Assembly: GCF_017356245.1 (NCBI RefSeq)
Contig: NZ_JAFMZZ010000004.1
Coordinates: 689,163 to 753,162, forward strand
Direction: 5' to 3'
DNA length: 64,000 nt
From: Bordetella petrii
GTDB lineage: Bacteria > Pseudomonadota > Gammaproteobacteria > Burkholderiales > Burkholderiaceae_B
Part shown: in pieces, positions 17,483 through 26,012 of the stretch
Numbering within the stretch: position 1 is the first letter of the stretch
How the letters are laid out: every line of letters starts with the position of its first letter
Notes under the pieces: model-generated
Seen by the model: the letters and a program-made list of their open reading frames with translations, nothing else
Databases searched by the model: none
Told to the model about the DNA's origin: nothing
Translations under genes and position numbers: made by a program

Positions 17483-17767
17483 CTACAGCTGTTCGAAGCG
17501 CGCATAGCGCTTGTCGGTGTATTCGCGCTGGGTGGCCAGGTCGCGCACGATGGCGGCCGGGGGGCCGCGGCGCAGCCATTCCAGCATGTGGTCGACCTGG
17601 TCGGGGGTGCCTTGCACCATGGCCTGCACGGTGCCGTCTTCCATGTTCTGCACCCAGCCGGTGACGCCCAGCATGTGGGCGCGCCGCACGGTGGCGTGCC
17701 GGTAGCCCACGCCCTGCACGACGCCCTTGACGATGACGTGCACGGTTTCGAGTTGGGGGACTTGCAT
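17483..17767 (-). CDS. acyP: Acylphosphatase
   Basis: Small alpha/beta enzyme of 94 residues that hydrolyses acyl phosphates. The signature is complete: the anion-loop motif VHVIVKGVVQGVGYRHATVRRA with the catalytic Arg near residue 23, and GVTGWVQNMEDGTVQAMVQG with the catalytic Asn near residue 41. It is the first gene of a two-gene minus-strand unit with the hotdog thioesterase, and is divergent from lldD with a 78-base gap. Both partners act on activated acyl groups, but a joint pathway is only a guess. Confidence 0.95.
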   Translation of the reverse strand: MQVPQLETVHVIVKGVVQGVGYRHATVRRAHMLGVTGWVQNMEDGTVQAMVQGTPDQVDHMLEWLRRGPPAAIVRDLATQREYTDKRYARFEQL

Positions 17768-17845
17768 GCTGCGATTCCTTGTACGAGGGGCGCGCGTATA
17801 CTTGCTACGCCCTTTGGTCCTCTATTTTTCCAATAATAGTGTCCC

Positions 17846-19012
17846 ATGAACAACGCGAACCTTGCCAAGATCACCTGCATTGAAGACTTGCGCGTTCTCG
17901 CGCAGAAGCGCGTGCCGCGCATGTTCTACGATTACGCTGATTCCGGCGCCTGGACCGAAGGCACCTATCGCGCCAACGAAACCGACTTCCAGTCGATCAA
18001 GCTGCGCCAGCGCGTGGCGGTGGACATGGAAGGCCGCTCGCTGCGCACCACGATGGCGGGCGAGGACGCCGTGATGCCCGTCGCCATTGCGCCCACCGGG
18101 CTGACCGGCATGCAGCATGCCGACGGCGAGATGGTGGCTGCGCAGGCGGCGGCCGAGTTCGGCGTGCCTTTCACGCTGTCCACCATGAGCATCTGCTCGA
18201 TCGAAGACGTGGCGCGCGCCACCGGCAAGCCGTTCTGGTTCCAGCTGTATGTGATGCGCGACCGCGAGTTCGTGGCCAACCTGATCGACCGCGCCAAGGC
18301 CGCCGGCTGCTCGGCGCTGGTGCTGACACTGGACCTGCAGATTCTGGGCCAGCGCCACAAAGACATCCGCAACGGCTTGTCGGCGCCGCCCAAGCCCACC
18401 CTGACCAACCTGATCAACCTGGCCACCAAGCCGCGCTGGTGCCTGGGCATGCTGGGCACGCCGCGCCGCACCTTCGGCAACATCGTCGGCCATGCCAAGG
18501 GTGTTACCGACCTGTCGTCGCTGTCGTCATGGACCGCCGAGCAGTTCGACCCGCGCCTGAGCTGGGCCGACGTCGAATGGATCAAGCAGCGCTGGGGCGG
18601 CAAGCTGATCCTGAAGGGCATCCTGGATGTCGAGGATGCCCGCCTGGCGGCCGACAGCGGCGCCGATGCGCTGATCGTCAGCAACCACGGCGGCCGCCAG
18701 CTCGATGGCGCGATGTCGTCGATCGCGGCCCTGCCCGCCATCGCCGACGCGGTGGGCTCGCGCATCGAGGTGTGGATGGATGGCGGCATCCGTTCGGGGC
18801 AGGATGTGCTGAAGGCCGTGGCGCTGGGCGCGCGCGGCACCATGATCGGGCGCGCGTTCCTGTACGGCCTGGGGGCCTGCGGCAAGGCGGGCGTGACCCG
18901 CGCGCTTGAAATCCTGTACAAGGAAATGGACGTCACCATGGCGCTGTGCGGGCGCAAGTCCCTGGCGCCGGGCGACCGCAGCGTGCTGCTGCCGGGTACG
19001 TATCCGACGTAG
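17846..19012 (+). CDS. lldD: FMN-dependent L-lactate dehydrogenase/alpha-hydroxy acid dehydrogenase
   Basis: TIM-barrel flavoenzyme of 388 residues that oxidises L-lactate (or a related 2-hydroxy acid) to the 2-oxo acid, usually passing electrons to membrane quinones. Motifs are MFYDYADSGAWTEGTYRAN, PVAIAPTGLTGMQHADGE, the catalytic His in VSNHGGRQLDGAMSS near residue 276, and the FMN phosphate site WMDGGIRSGQDVLKAVALGA. LldD length is normal. The following GAF-LytTR regulator begins only 12 bases after its stop, so the two are probably translated from one transcript. Mandelate or glycolate dehydrogenase are alternatives in the same family. Confidence 0.92.
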   Translation: MNNANLAKITCIEDLRVLAQKRVPRMFYDYADSGAWTEGTYRANETDFQSIKLRQRVAVDMEGRSLRTTMAGEDAVMPVAIAPTGLTGMQHADGEMVAAQAAAEFGVPFTLSTMSICSIEDVARATGKPFWFQLYVMRDREFVANLIDRAKAAGCSALVLTLDLQILGQRHKDIRNGLSAPPKPTLTNLINLATKPRWCLGMLGTPRRTFGNIVGHAKGVTDLSSLSSWTAEQFDPRLSWADVEWIKQRWGGKLILKGILDVEDARLAADSGADALIVSNHGGRQLDGAMSSIAALPAIADAVGSRIEVWMDGGIRSGQDVLKAVALGARGTMIGRAFLYGLGACGKAGVTRALEILYKEMDVTMALCGRKSLAPGDRSVLLPGTYPT

Positions 19013-19024
19013 CCGGCTGCCGCC

Positions 19025-19933
19025 GTGGCGTGCTTCAAGATCCACGACACCGCCGGCCCGGCGCCGGGGCCGCTGGGCGATTGGGTATACCAGTGCGCGC
19101 TCAGCCTGCTCAAATACCCCATCGACGAAGCCATTTCGCAATTACTGGCGCTGATGGGCGAGACCTCGGATGTCGACCGGTCGTGGATGCTGGAGTACCG
19201 GCCGGACATGCTGCGCTTTCGCAATACCCATGAGTGGTGCCGCGGGCAGACGACGCCGTATGTGGCGGAGCTGCAGGACGTTCCCACCACGCTGATTGCC
19301 TGGCTGCATAAATACATGGTGCAAGGCCGGGCGGTGGCGATCCGCGACGTGCGCAAGCTGCCGCGCGTCGCCCGGCCCCTGCAGGTGGAATTCATCCGCC
19401 AGGGCAACAAGAGCGTGCTGAGCGTGCCCATCCTGAACGAGGGCAAGCTGTACGGCGTCATCGGCTTCGACACTACCGCGAACTATCGGGAATGGCCGGA
19501 TGCCGAGGTCGATGCGCTGTTTCAGTGCGCCGGGCTGATCGGCCAGGCCAAATATGGCGGTGGCCGCGGCCAGCACCCGCTTACGCCATATGACAGTTCG
19601 GCGTCTCTGGTCTATTTGAGAATGCGCGGCGTGGTGCATGGCGTGCAGCCCGAGACCATCGTCGGCGCGCGGTCGGCGGGCAACTACAGCGAAATCTGGC
19701 TGGCGAACGGGTCGATGGTGCTGGACTCGCGCTCGCTGGGCACGTGGTTGACGCTGCTACCGGAAAAAATCTTCTTCCGGGTTCACCGCACCGCCGTGGT
19801 GAACGCCCTGCATGTGGTGGGCATCGACCGGCGCAGCACCGACCGCTGGCAGATCCGCATGCGCGCCGCCGATCGGGGCTGGCCGGTGTCGCGCTCGTAT
19901 CGCAAATTGCTGCGCGAGCGCATGGGCGTCTGA
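19025..19933 (+). CDS. GAF domain-LytTR DNA-binding regulator
   Basis: Transcription factor of 302 residues starting with GTG at 19025. Residues about 25-175 resemble a GAF sensor domain (GRAVAIRDVRKLPRVARPLQVEFIR, then NKSVLSVPILNEGKLYGVIGFDT). Residues about 195-300 form a LytTR DNA-binding domain (SLVYLRMRGVVHGVQPETIVGARSAGNYSEIWLANG, then LPEKIFFRVHRTAVVNALHVVGIDRR). There is no receiver domain, so it probably senses a small ligand or redox state directly. It is 12 bases behind lldD and 142 bases before the first serine hydrolase gene. Control of either, or autoregulation, is possible. LytTR proteins with GAF domains are uncommon beside a lactate dehydrogenase. Confidence 0.85.
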   Translation: MACFKIHDTAGPAPGPLGDWVYQCALSLLKYPIDEAISQLLALMGETSDVDRSWMLEYRPDMLRFRNTHEWCRGQTTPYVAELQDVPTTLIAWLHKYMVQGRAVAIRDVRKLPRVARPLQVEFIRQGNKSVLSVPILNEGKLYGVIGFDTTANYREWPDAEVDALFQCAGLIGQAKYGGGRGQHPLTPYDSSASLVYLRMRGVVHGVQPETIVGARSAGNYSEIWLANGSMVLDSRSLGTWLTLLPEKIFFRVHRTAVVNALHVVGIDRRSTDRWQIRMRAADRGWPVSRSYRKLLRERMGV

Positions 19934-19953
19934 AACACGCCGCAGGCCGGCGG

Positions 19954-19986
19954 CCGGCATGCAATTCGTCAGACCGGCATGTCGTT
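19954..19986. promoter_or_regulatory. Direct repeat, possible LytTR operator
   Basis: CCGGCATG occurs at 19954-19961 and again at 19974-19981, exactly 20 bases apart. The following five bases partly agree (CAATT and TCGTT). LytTR regulators bind pairs of about 9-base direct repeats roughly two helical turns apart, so the spacing fits. It lies just after the regulator's stop codon and upstream of the serine hydrolase gene at 20076. The base content does not closely match known LytTR half-sites. Confidence 0.35.
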
Positions 19987-20075
19987 TCATCCTTAGACGG
20001 TAGCGATTCTTGTGGTTTTTGGGATCATCACGCTTGCAGCGGATTTCCCCAATTCCTGGATAAGAGAGAATCGGC

Positions 20076-21221
20076 ATGTCGGCGTCCCGCATCCTTACGC
20101 GCGCTTGCGCCCTTACGCTGGCCCTGGCTGGCGCGCTTGGCTTCAACCCAGCCAGGGCGGCCGACCTGGCGCTTACCGACGCCGTGTCGATGGCCGGCAT
20201 GCAGCTTTACTTGAATTCCGGCGCGCCGGCCGTCCTGATCGCGGTGGTGCGCGGTAATGACACTGTCATCCAGGCCTATGGCGAAACCGCGCCCGGCAGC
20301 GGCGTCGAGCCCGACGAGCAGTCGATTTTCCGGCTGGCCTCGGTGTCCAAGGTGTTTGCCGCGGACGTGCTGGCGTCGCTGGCGGTCAAGGGCAAGCTCG
20401 GCTTGACGGACCCCTTGTCCAAGTACGCGCCGGACCATGCGCAGGTCGCATCCAATGGCCGGCCCATTACCCTGCTGGACCTGGCCACGCATTCGGCCGC
20501 GCTGCCGCGCGAGCTGCCGGATCCGGACGCCAGGCCGTCGGAAAACCCGTTCGCCGCCTTCGACCGCGCCTACTACTGGAAGTGGGTTGCCAGCAACCAG
20601 CCGCCGTATCCGCCGGGCACGACCACGCTGTATTCCAATGCGGGCTACGGCTTGCTGGGCGACGCGCTGGCCAGGGCGGGCGGCGCGGATTATTCGACCG
20701 TGCTGGCCAGCGAAGTGCTCGCGCCGGCGGGCCTGGCCGACACCACCAATGCGCTCGACGACGAGCAGAAGAAACGCCTGATGACGGGCCTGGACCCGAT
20801 GGACGAGCCCGACCCCAACGCGCCCGTGCCGGACATCATGTATGCCAGCGCCGGCGTGTATTCGACGGCGGCGGACATGGCGCGCTGGATGAAGTGGCAC
20901 CTGGAGGGCGCCAGGCAGCAAAGGCCCGAAGCCCTGCTGGCGCACCAGATGTGGCTGCCGTATGACGGGCTGAAGTCGGTGGTGGGCACCGAGGTGACCG
21001 ACGCCGACGGCATGGGCCTGGGCTGGGTCGTGAGCCTGCCGCGCGGCGCCACGCCGCTGCTGCTGGGCAAGAGCGGCGGCCTGGGCGGCTTCATGAGCTA
21101 TGTGGTGCTGTCGCCCAACCGCGGCCTGGGAATCTTTGTCGTGGCCAGCCGCGTGAATTTCGCCATGTTCGAGGGCATCCATTCCCAGGTGCGCGAACTG
21201 GCGGCCGAGCTGGCCCGCTGA
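20076..21221 (+). CDS. Exported SxxK serine hydrolase, beta-lactamase/class C PBP fold (first copy)
   Basis: Serine hydrolase of the beta-lactamase/transpeptidase family, 381 residues. Signal peptide: residues 1-29, ending NPARA-AD. Catalytic motifs are all present: Ser89-Val-Ser-Lys92 in FRLASVSKVF, Tyr186-Ser-Asn188 in LYSNAGYGLLGD, and Lys332-Ser-Gly in LLLGKSGGLGGFMSY. It is therefore likely active in the periplasm as a D,D-peptidase, esterase or AmpH-like hydrolase. True AmpC-type resistance cannot be judged, and the downstream context (outer-membrane barrel, then a second SxxK hydrolase) argues for a housekeeping or scavenging role. The ribosome site upstream (GAGAGA) is weak. The barrel gene follows within 10 bases. 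Confidence 0.88.
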   Translation: MSASRILTRACALTLALAGALGFNPARAADLALTDAVSMAGMQLYLNSGAPAVLIAVVRGNDTVIQAYGETAPGSGVEPDEQSIFRLASVSKVFAADVLASLAVKGKLGLTDPLSKYAPDHAQVASNGRPITLLDLATHSAALPRELPDPDARPSENPFAAFDRAYYWKWVASNQPPYPPGTTTLYSNAGYGLLGDALARAGGADYSTVLASEVLAPAGLADTTNALDDEQKKRLMTGLDPMDEPDPNAPVPDIMYASAGVYSTAADMARWMKWHLEGARQQRPEALLAHQMWLPYDGLKSVVGTEVTDADGMGLGWVVSLPRGATPLLLGKSGGLGGFMSYVVLSPNRGLGIFVVASRVNFAMFEGIHSQVRELAAELAR

Positions 21222-21230
21222 ACCGAGCCG

Positions 21231-22424
21231 GTGAGCCTGCCCGTGCGAAGCATGGTGATGAACGGCCTGCGCGCCATGGCGGCGCCGGGCATGGCCGCGC
21301 TGGCGATCGGCGCGCCGTCGGCCGGCGCCCAGGAAGCGCGGGATATCTTCAAGACCGAGATCTTCCTTAGCCCCTATAGCGAACTGGGCGACGACAAGGA
21401 CGCGTATCCCAGGTTCAACGGCCGGATACTGGCGCTGACCGGGTACACCAATTACTTCGGCATCCGCGACGACAACGGGCAGATCCCGCGTTCGCACTGG
21501 AGCAGCACGCAGCCGCAGGTGGAAAGCGCCTTCGTGCTGCAGCTGACCAACCGTTTTTCGCTACGCGCCAAGGCGACCCTGGATTCCGCCACGAACGAGA
21601 CGAAAGACAACGCTTTTTCCGACCTGGGCGTGCAGCTGAACAACCTGTTCGCCGCCTACACCGCCGACCACTACGCCCTGTACGGCGGCAAGATGGACCT
21701 GGGCTACGGCGACGCCTGGCATGTGATCGACGGGCTGTATTCCGGGTTTACCGAGGGCTCGGAATACCGCGGCGCGATAGGCGTGGGCGGCCGGTATACG
21801 CTGGACGCGGCAGGCGCCGGTTCGCACTCTTTTGCCGCGGTGCTGTTCAAGCGCGACGATAGCAGCCTGAACCAGCGCCTGAGCTTCGACGACGGCCTTG
21901 TAAAGCCGGATGCGCCGCCAGCCTTCAGCGACCGGATGCAGTCCTTCATCGTGTCATATGACTTTCGCAATCTGCCGGGCCTGGATGGTATTTCGGGCGG
22001 CGTGGACGCGGGCCGGCTGCATGCCCAGCCGGGCTATGGCGACAGCAGCAATATCGTGTCCATGCGCCTGCGCTATGACGCACAGCTGGGCCAGCGCTGG
22101 AACCTGGGCTGGTACAACGAGGCCACCTACGCCAGCGCCTTCCATGGCGCGCCGGTTTCCAACGGCAATGGCGTGACGTCGGTGTCGCTGTCGCGCGACC
22201 GCTGGCAGTTCGTAGTAACCGGCGCGGTGCGCAAGCTGTCGGGCAGCGACGGCAAGCTGGCGCGCTACGGCCTGCGGGGCGGCTGGGACTGGGCGGTATC
22301 CGGCGCGGTTACCTATGTGATGCCCGCCGGCTTCATTGTCCAGGCCGGGCTGACGCGCCAGCGTGATCAGTCGCTTGTCATCAACCAGGGCGTATTCCGC
22401 GTCGCCTATCAAGCAGAGTTCTGA
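21231..22424 (+). CDS. Predicted outer-membrane beta-barrel protein, family not recognised
   Basis: I do not recognise a named family. Starts at GTG 21231 (397 residues), ATG 21252 or ATG 21258 are all possible; the later ones give a cleaner signal peptide ending about APSAGA-QEA. The mature part has alternating polar/apolar strands rich in Tyr, Gly and Asn (ILALTGYTNYFGIRD, FVLQLTNRFSLRAKATL, YALYGGKMDLGYGDAW, GAIGVGGRYTLDAAG, MQSFIVSYDFRNL, RWNLGWYNEATYAS), and the last strand FRVAYQAEF ends in Phe, the usual C-terminal signal for barrel insertion. Perhaps 14-16 strands. It lies 9 bases after one serine hydrolase and 7 bases before the other, so all three are one operon. A porin or exporter for the hydrolases' substrate or product is a reasonable guess. 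Confidence 0.65.
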   Translation: MSLPVRSMVMNGLRAMAAPGMAALAIGAPSAGAQEARDIFKTEIFLSPYSELGDDKDAYPRFNGRILALTGYTNYFGIRDDNGQIPRSHWSSTQPQVESAFVLQLTNRFSLRAKATLDSATNETKDNAFSDLGVQLNNLFAAYTADHYALYGGKMDLGYGDAWHVIDGLYSGFTEGSEYRGAIGVGGRYTLDAAGAGSHSFAAVLFKRDDSSLNQRLSFDDGLVKPDAPPAFSDRMQSFIVSYDFRNLPGLDGISGGVDAGRLHAQPGYGDSSNIVSMRLRYDAQLGQRWNLGWYNEATYASAFHGAPVSNGNGVTSVSLSRDRWQFVVTGAVRKLSGSDGKLARYGLRGGWDWAVSGAVTYVMPAGFIVQAGLTRQRDQSLVINQGVFRVAYQAEF

Positions 22425-22431
22425 GGTGATC

Positions 22432-24009
22432 ATGCACAGCAAGCCTTCACGCATCGCCGCGGCCGCCATCCTGGCCCTGGGCTGCGCCATGCCGGCCGCA
22501 TCGCGGGCGGTGGCGATCGATCGCGGGGCCAGCCCCCCGGCCGACGCCGTGGCGATCCCGAAAGGCAGCCGGGAGAAAGCCGTCAAGGAACTGCCCCATA
22601 TCATCGATCGCGTAATGCGCCGCAGCCATGTGCCGGGCATGGCGGTGGCCGTGGTCATCGACGGCAGGACGGTGTTTGCCCAGGGATACGGCAAGCGCGA
22701 GGCGGGCCAGCCCGGCGCGGTGGACGCGCAGACGGTGTTCCAGATCGCGTCGATCTCCAAGTCGATCTCGGCGACGGTAACGGCGATCCAGGTGACCCAG
22801 GGCACGGTGTCGTGGGCGGATCCGGTATCGCGCTATCTACCGGACTTCAAGTTGAGCGATGCCTATGTGGCCCGGTACGGCACGATCGGCGACTTCTTCG
22901 CGCATCGCAGCGGCCTGCCGGGCACGGCCGGCGATGATCTGGAAGACCTGGGGTTCAAGCGCAGCGAGGTCATCGCGCGGCTGCGGCTGCTGCCGCTCGA
23001 TCCTTTCCGCATTTCTTACCATTACGCCAACTTCAGCACGACAATCGGCGCCGAGGCCGTGGCGGCGGCCGCGAAAACGCCGTGGGAAGACCTGGCCGAC
23101 GCGTCGCTGTTCAAGCCGCTGGGCATGGCGTCGACCAGTTATCACTATCGTGATTACCAGGCCCGCGGCAATCGCGCCGCGTTGCACGCGTACCAGAAGG
23201 GATCGTTCGTGGCGCTGGGCCAGCGCAACGCCGACGAGCAGGCGCCGGCCGGGGGTGTTTCATCCAATGTGGTCGACCTGGCCGAATGGCTGAAACTGCT
23301 GCTGGCCGATGGGCAGTACCGGGGCAAGCGGCTGATTGCCTCGCAGGCCCTGCTGCCGGCGCTGTCGCCGCAATCGTTCAGCGCGCCGCCGCATGCCGTC
23401 GACGCGCGGCCGGGGTTTTATGGCTATGGCTTCAATGTGAACACCGAGGTGGGCGGCCGCCCGGCCATGGGCCATTCGGGGGCGTTTCTGCTGGGTGCCG
23501 GCACGGCGTTCAAGATTGTGCCGTCCGCCGGGATCGGCATCGTGGTGCTGACCAATGGCGCGCCGGTTGGCGCGGCGGAATCGGTCGTCGCGGAATTCAC
23601 CGATACGGCGCTGTACGGCAAGTCCAGCCGGGACTGGTTCGCCGCCTACAACGGCGTCATGCAGGGCTTCTTCGCGCCGCAAGCCGATCTTTCATCGCAG
23701 AGTCGTCCGGCCCCGCCCAAGGCAGGCCAGCCGCCCGGTCAGTATGCCGGCCATTACGAGAACGCCTACTTCGGCCCGGCCGAGATCCGCGAAGCCGGCG
23801 GCGGCTTGACGCTGACGCTGGGCCCGAAGGCGATGGCGTTCCCGCTGCGGCACTGGGACGGCGACACCTTCGCGTTTACCCCGGCGGGCGAGGCGGAACA
23901 GGTGGATTCGCTGGCGTCGCTGCGCTTCAAGATGGATAAAGACCGCGCCAGCGGCTTTGTCATCGAGTTTTACGATGACAACGGCCTGGGAACCTGGACA
24001 AGAAAGTAA
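22432..24009 (+). CDS. Exported SxxK serine hydrolase with C-terminal extra domain (second copy)
   Basis: Second beta-lactamase-fold hydrolase, 525 residues from ATG 22432; GAGGTGATC immediately upstream serves as ribosome site. Signal peptide to about residue 26. Catalytic motifs are Ser107-Ile-Ser-Lys110 in FQIASISKSISATV, Tyr198-Ala-Asn200 in YHYANFSTT, and His348-Ser-Gly350 in MGHSGAFLLG, the HxG form seen in esterase/D-aminopeptidase-like members. After the catalytic domain (to about residue 400) comes a C-terminal beta-rich domain of the kind often annotated DUF3471 (GQYAGHYENAYFGPAEIREAGGGLTLTLG). It is the third gene of the hydrolase-barrel-hydrolase operon and is only distantly similar to the first copy, so not a recent duplication. 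Confidence 0.88.
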   Translation: MHSKPSRIAAAAILALGCAMPAASRAVAIDRGASPPADAVAIPKGSREKAVKELPHIIDRVMRRSHVPGMAVAVVIDGRTVFAQGYGKREAGQPGAVDAQTVFQIASISKSISATVTAIQVTQGTVSWADPVSRYLPDFKLSDAYVARYGTIGDFFAHRSGLPGTAGDDLEDLGFKRSEVIARLRLLPLDPFRISYHYANFSTTIGAEAVAAAAKTPWEDLADASLFKPLGMASTSYHYRDYQARGNRAALHAYQKGSFVALGQRNADEQAPAGGVSSNVVDLAEWLKLLLADGQYRGKRLIASQALLPALSPQSFSAPPHAVDARPGFYGYGFNVNTEVGGRPAMGHSGAFLLGAGTAFKIVPSAGIGIVVLTNGAPVGAAESVVAEFTDTALYGKSSRDWFAAYNGVMQGFFAPQADLSSQSRPAPPKAGQPPGQYAGHYENAYFGPAEIREAGGGLTLTLGPKAMAFPLRHWDGDTFAFTPAGEAEQVDSLASLRFKMDKDRASGFVIEFYDDNGLGTWTRK

Positions 24010-24019
24010 GATGAGCGAA

Positions 24020-24043
24020 GGCCGGGCGCCGCCTCGCCCGGCC
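24020..24043 (+). terminator. Hairpin after the serine hydrolase operon
   Basis: GGCCGGGCG at 24020-24028 pairs perfectly with 24035-24043 across a 6-base loop, 10 bases after the stop codon. No T-run follows (GTAAAAC), so termination strength is uncertain, but position and stem suggest the end of the cassette. Confidence 0.45.
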
Positions 24044-24100
24044 GTAAAACCGCAAAATCTGCAAAGCCCCCATCGCTACAGTGGAAGCCCTGGAGGACGC

Positions 24101-24931
24101 ATGAAATCCACGACCCGCATCCACTACGCCACCCGGCTGGAACCCGTGCTGCAATGGCTGGCCTCGCATCCCGATGCGGCGCCCGACCTGTATCGCCTGG
24201 CCGAACTGGCGTGCCTGTCGCCCTACCACTTTCACCGCGTGTACCGCGCGCTGATGGGCGAGACCGTCAATGCCACGATGCAGCGCATGCGCATGCACCG
24301 GGCGTCGGTGGACCTGGCCGGGGACCGGCCCATGCAGCAGGTGGCGCAGCGCGCCGGATACACCTCGCAAGCCGCGTTCAACCGGGCTTTCGGCGCTGTG
24401 TTCGGCATGCCGCCGGGCCGCTACCGCCATGCGCGCTCCAGGCCTTTCAACCCTCAGGAGCTTGGCATGTACCCCACTACCATCGAGCAGTTCGCCGGCG
24501 CGTCGCTGGCCACCCTGGCCCACCAGGGCGACTACCAGGGCATCGGCGCCACCTTCGACCGCCTGTTCATGCTGGCTGCCGGCCGCGGCCTGGTCGGACC
24601 CGCCACGCGTTCGTTCGGCGTGTACTACGACGACCCGGCGCAGGTGCCGGCCGAGCGGCTGCGCTCGCGCGCCGGCCTGACGCTGCCCGACGGCGCGGCG
24701 GCCGACGCGGTGTTCGAGCCGTTCACGCTGCCGGCCGCGCGCTGCGCGGTGCTGGAATACACCGGCCCGTACAGCGAGATCGAGGCCGCCTACAACTGGC
24801 TGTTTGCGCAATGGCTGCCGGCCAGCGGCCACGAGACGCTGGACTTCCCGATGTGGGAAGAATATGTCAACGACCCCAAGACCACGCCCGCGGCCGAACT
24901 GAAAACGCGCATCTACCTGCCGCTGGCCTGA
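24101..24931 (+). CDS. AraC-family regulator with GyrI-like effector domain
   Basis: Regulator of 276 residues. ATG 24101 is preceded by GGAGG at 24092-24096. Unusually for AraC proteins, the DNA-binding domain is N-terminal: residues ~8-110 hold two helix-turn-helices (DLYRLAELACLSPYHFHRVYRAL, then MQQVAQRAGYTSQAAFNRAFGAVFG). It is followed from about residue 122 by a GyrI/SbmC-like ligand-binding domain (IEQFAGASLATLAHQGDYQGIG ... RCAVLEYTGPYSEIEAAYNWLFAQWL). This is the Rob/SbmC layout, which typically binds hydrophobic drugs or toxins and activates efflux. No efflux gene is adjacent. Its stop region overlaps the convergent LysR gene by 19 bases. Confidence 0.9.
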   Translation: MKSTTRIHYATRLEPVLQWLASHPDAAPDLYRLAELACLSPYHFHRVYRALMGETVNATMQRMRMHRASVDLAGDRPMQQVAQRAGYTSQAAFNRAFGAVFGMPPGRYRHARSRPFNPQELGMYPTTIEQFAGASLATLAHQGDYQGIGATFDRLFMLAAGRGLVGPATRSFGVYYDDPAQVPAERLRSRAGLTLPDGAAADAVFEPFTLPAARCAVLEYTGPYSEIEAAYNWLFAQWLPASGHETLDFPMWEEYVNDPKTTPAAELKTRIYLPLA

Positions 24932-25851
24932 GGCGGCGGCGCCTGGCGCCGGACGGGCGTGGCCCGTTCGGCGATGTACTGCCGCAGCCAGGCATGGCCG
25001 GGGTCGTCCTGGTGGCGTTCGTGCCAGTACAGCGACACGGCGATGGTGGGCAATTCCATCGGCACTTTCAGGATGACCGTGCGCGAGCTGCTGGCCATGA
25101 CCCTGGCCACGCTGGCGGGCATGGTGGCGATCAGGTCCGACGCCGAAATCACGAACGGGCACACCAGATAGCTGGAAAGCGTGGCCGCGATATGGCGGCT
25201 GCGGTTGCGGCCCTGCAAGATACGGTCGATGCCGCGGCTGAAGTAGCGCGTGTGGGCCGCCAGGTCTACATGGCTGTAGCGCAGGTAGGCGTCCAGGTTC
25301 CAGCGTTTGCGCAGGCACGGGTGCCCTTCCCTGACGATGCACACGGCCGGCTCTTCGTACAGGAAGCGCGTGCGCAGGTCGGGCGAGGGTTCGGGAAAGT
25401 AGCCGGCGATCAGTTCTACGTGATTCGTGTCCAGCATGCTCAGGCCGTGCAGCGGGCGCGCGGGCTGGATCTGCAGATGCAGGTGCGGCGCGTCTCTGGC
25501 CAGGCTGGGAATGACCAGCGGCAGCAGACGGTATTGCACATAGTCGGTGGCATACAGCGACAGGGTGCGGGCCGAATGCGCGGGGTCGAAATGCTCGTGG
25601 CCGCGGGTGGCGCGGCGCCACGCCTCGAGCATCGGGCGGAATGACTGGTGCAGTTCCAGGGCGCGCGCGGTGGGCTGCCATACGCCCGCGTCGCGCACCA
25701 GCAGCGGATCGTTGAACAGGCGGCGCAGGCGGCTCATGGCGGCGCTCAGGGCCGGCTGGGTCACGCCCAGCTGCTCGGCCGCGCGCGTGATGCTGCGACA
25801 GCTCATCAGGGCATCGAAATGCAGCAGCAGGTTCAAGTCCGGGTGCTTCAT
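24913..25851 (-). CDS. LysR-family transcriptional regulator, NodD-like group
   Basis: LysR regulator of 312 residues. The helix-turn-helix is at residues 6-65 (LNLLLHFDALMSCRSITRAAEQLGVTQPALSAAMSRLRRLFNDPLLV), with the LNLL...F.AL opening typical of the NodD/NahR-like branch. The ligand domain starts about residue 92 (RTLSLYATDYVQYRLLPLVIPSLAR). It is divergent from the Bug-hyuAB genes with a 161-base gap, so it is the best candidate to regulate them. Its 3' end overlaps the AraC gene by 19 bases. Confidence 0.92.
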   Translation of the reverse strand: MKHPDLNLLLHFDALMSCRSITRAAEQLGVTQPALSAAMSRLRRLFNDPLLVRDAGVWQPTARALELHQSFRPMLEAWRRATRGHEHFDPAHSARTLSLYATDYVQYRLLPLVIPSLARDAPHLHLQIQPARPLHGLSMLDTNHVELIAGYFPEPSPDLRTRFLYEEPAVCIVREGHPCLRKRWNLDAYLRYSHVDLAAHTRYFSRGIDRILQGRNRSRHIAATLSSYLVCPFVISASDLIATMPASVARVMASSSRTVILKVPMELPTIAVSLYWHERHQDDPGHAWLRQYIAERATPVRRQAPPPQASGR

Positions 25852-26012
25852 GGTGGCCGCCTCGGCATAAACGCCATTGATGCCAATATAAGCCGGAAAG
25901 CCTGCTGCCGCGATAAGCCTGCCTCTAGTATGGCCGGGTTGTTGCAGTGAACGCGAGGCCCGGCCGCAAACCGGGCGCCACAGGAAGTTCTACCAACACA
26001 AGGGGAAGCAAG

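Noticed and set aside
20076..24009. The two SxxK proteins as antibiotic-resistance beta-lactamases
   Set aside because: Motifs fit the wider serine hydrolase family, and the context is an operon with an outer-membrane barrel; nothing shows resistance activity.
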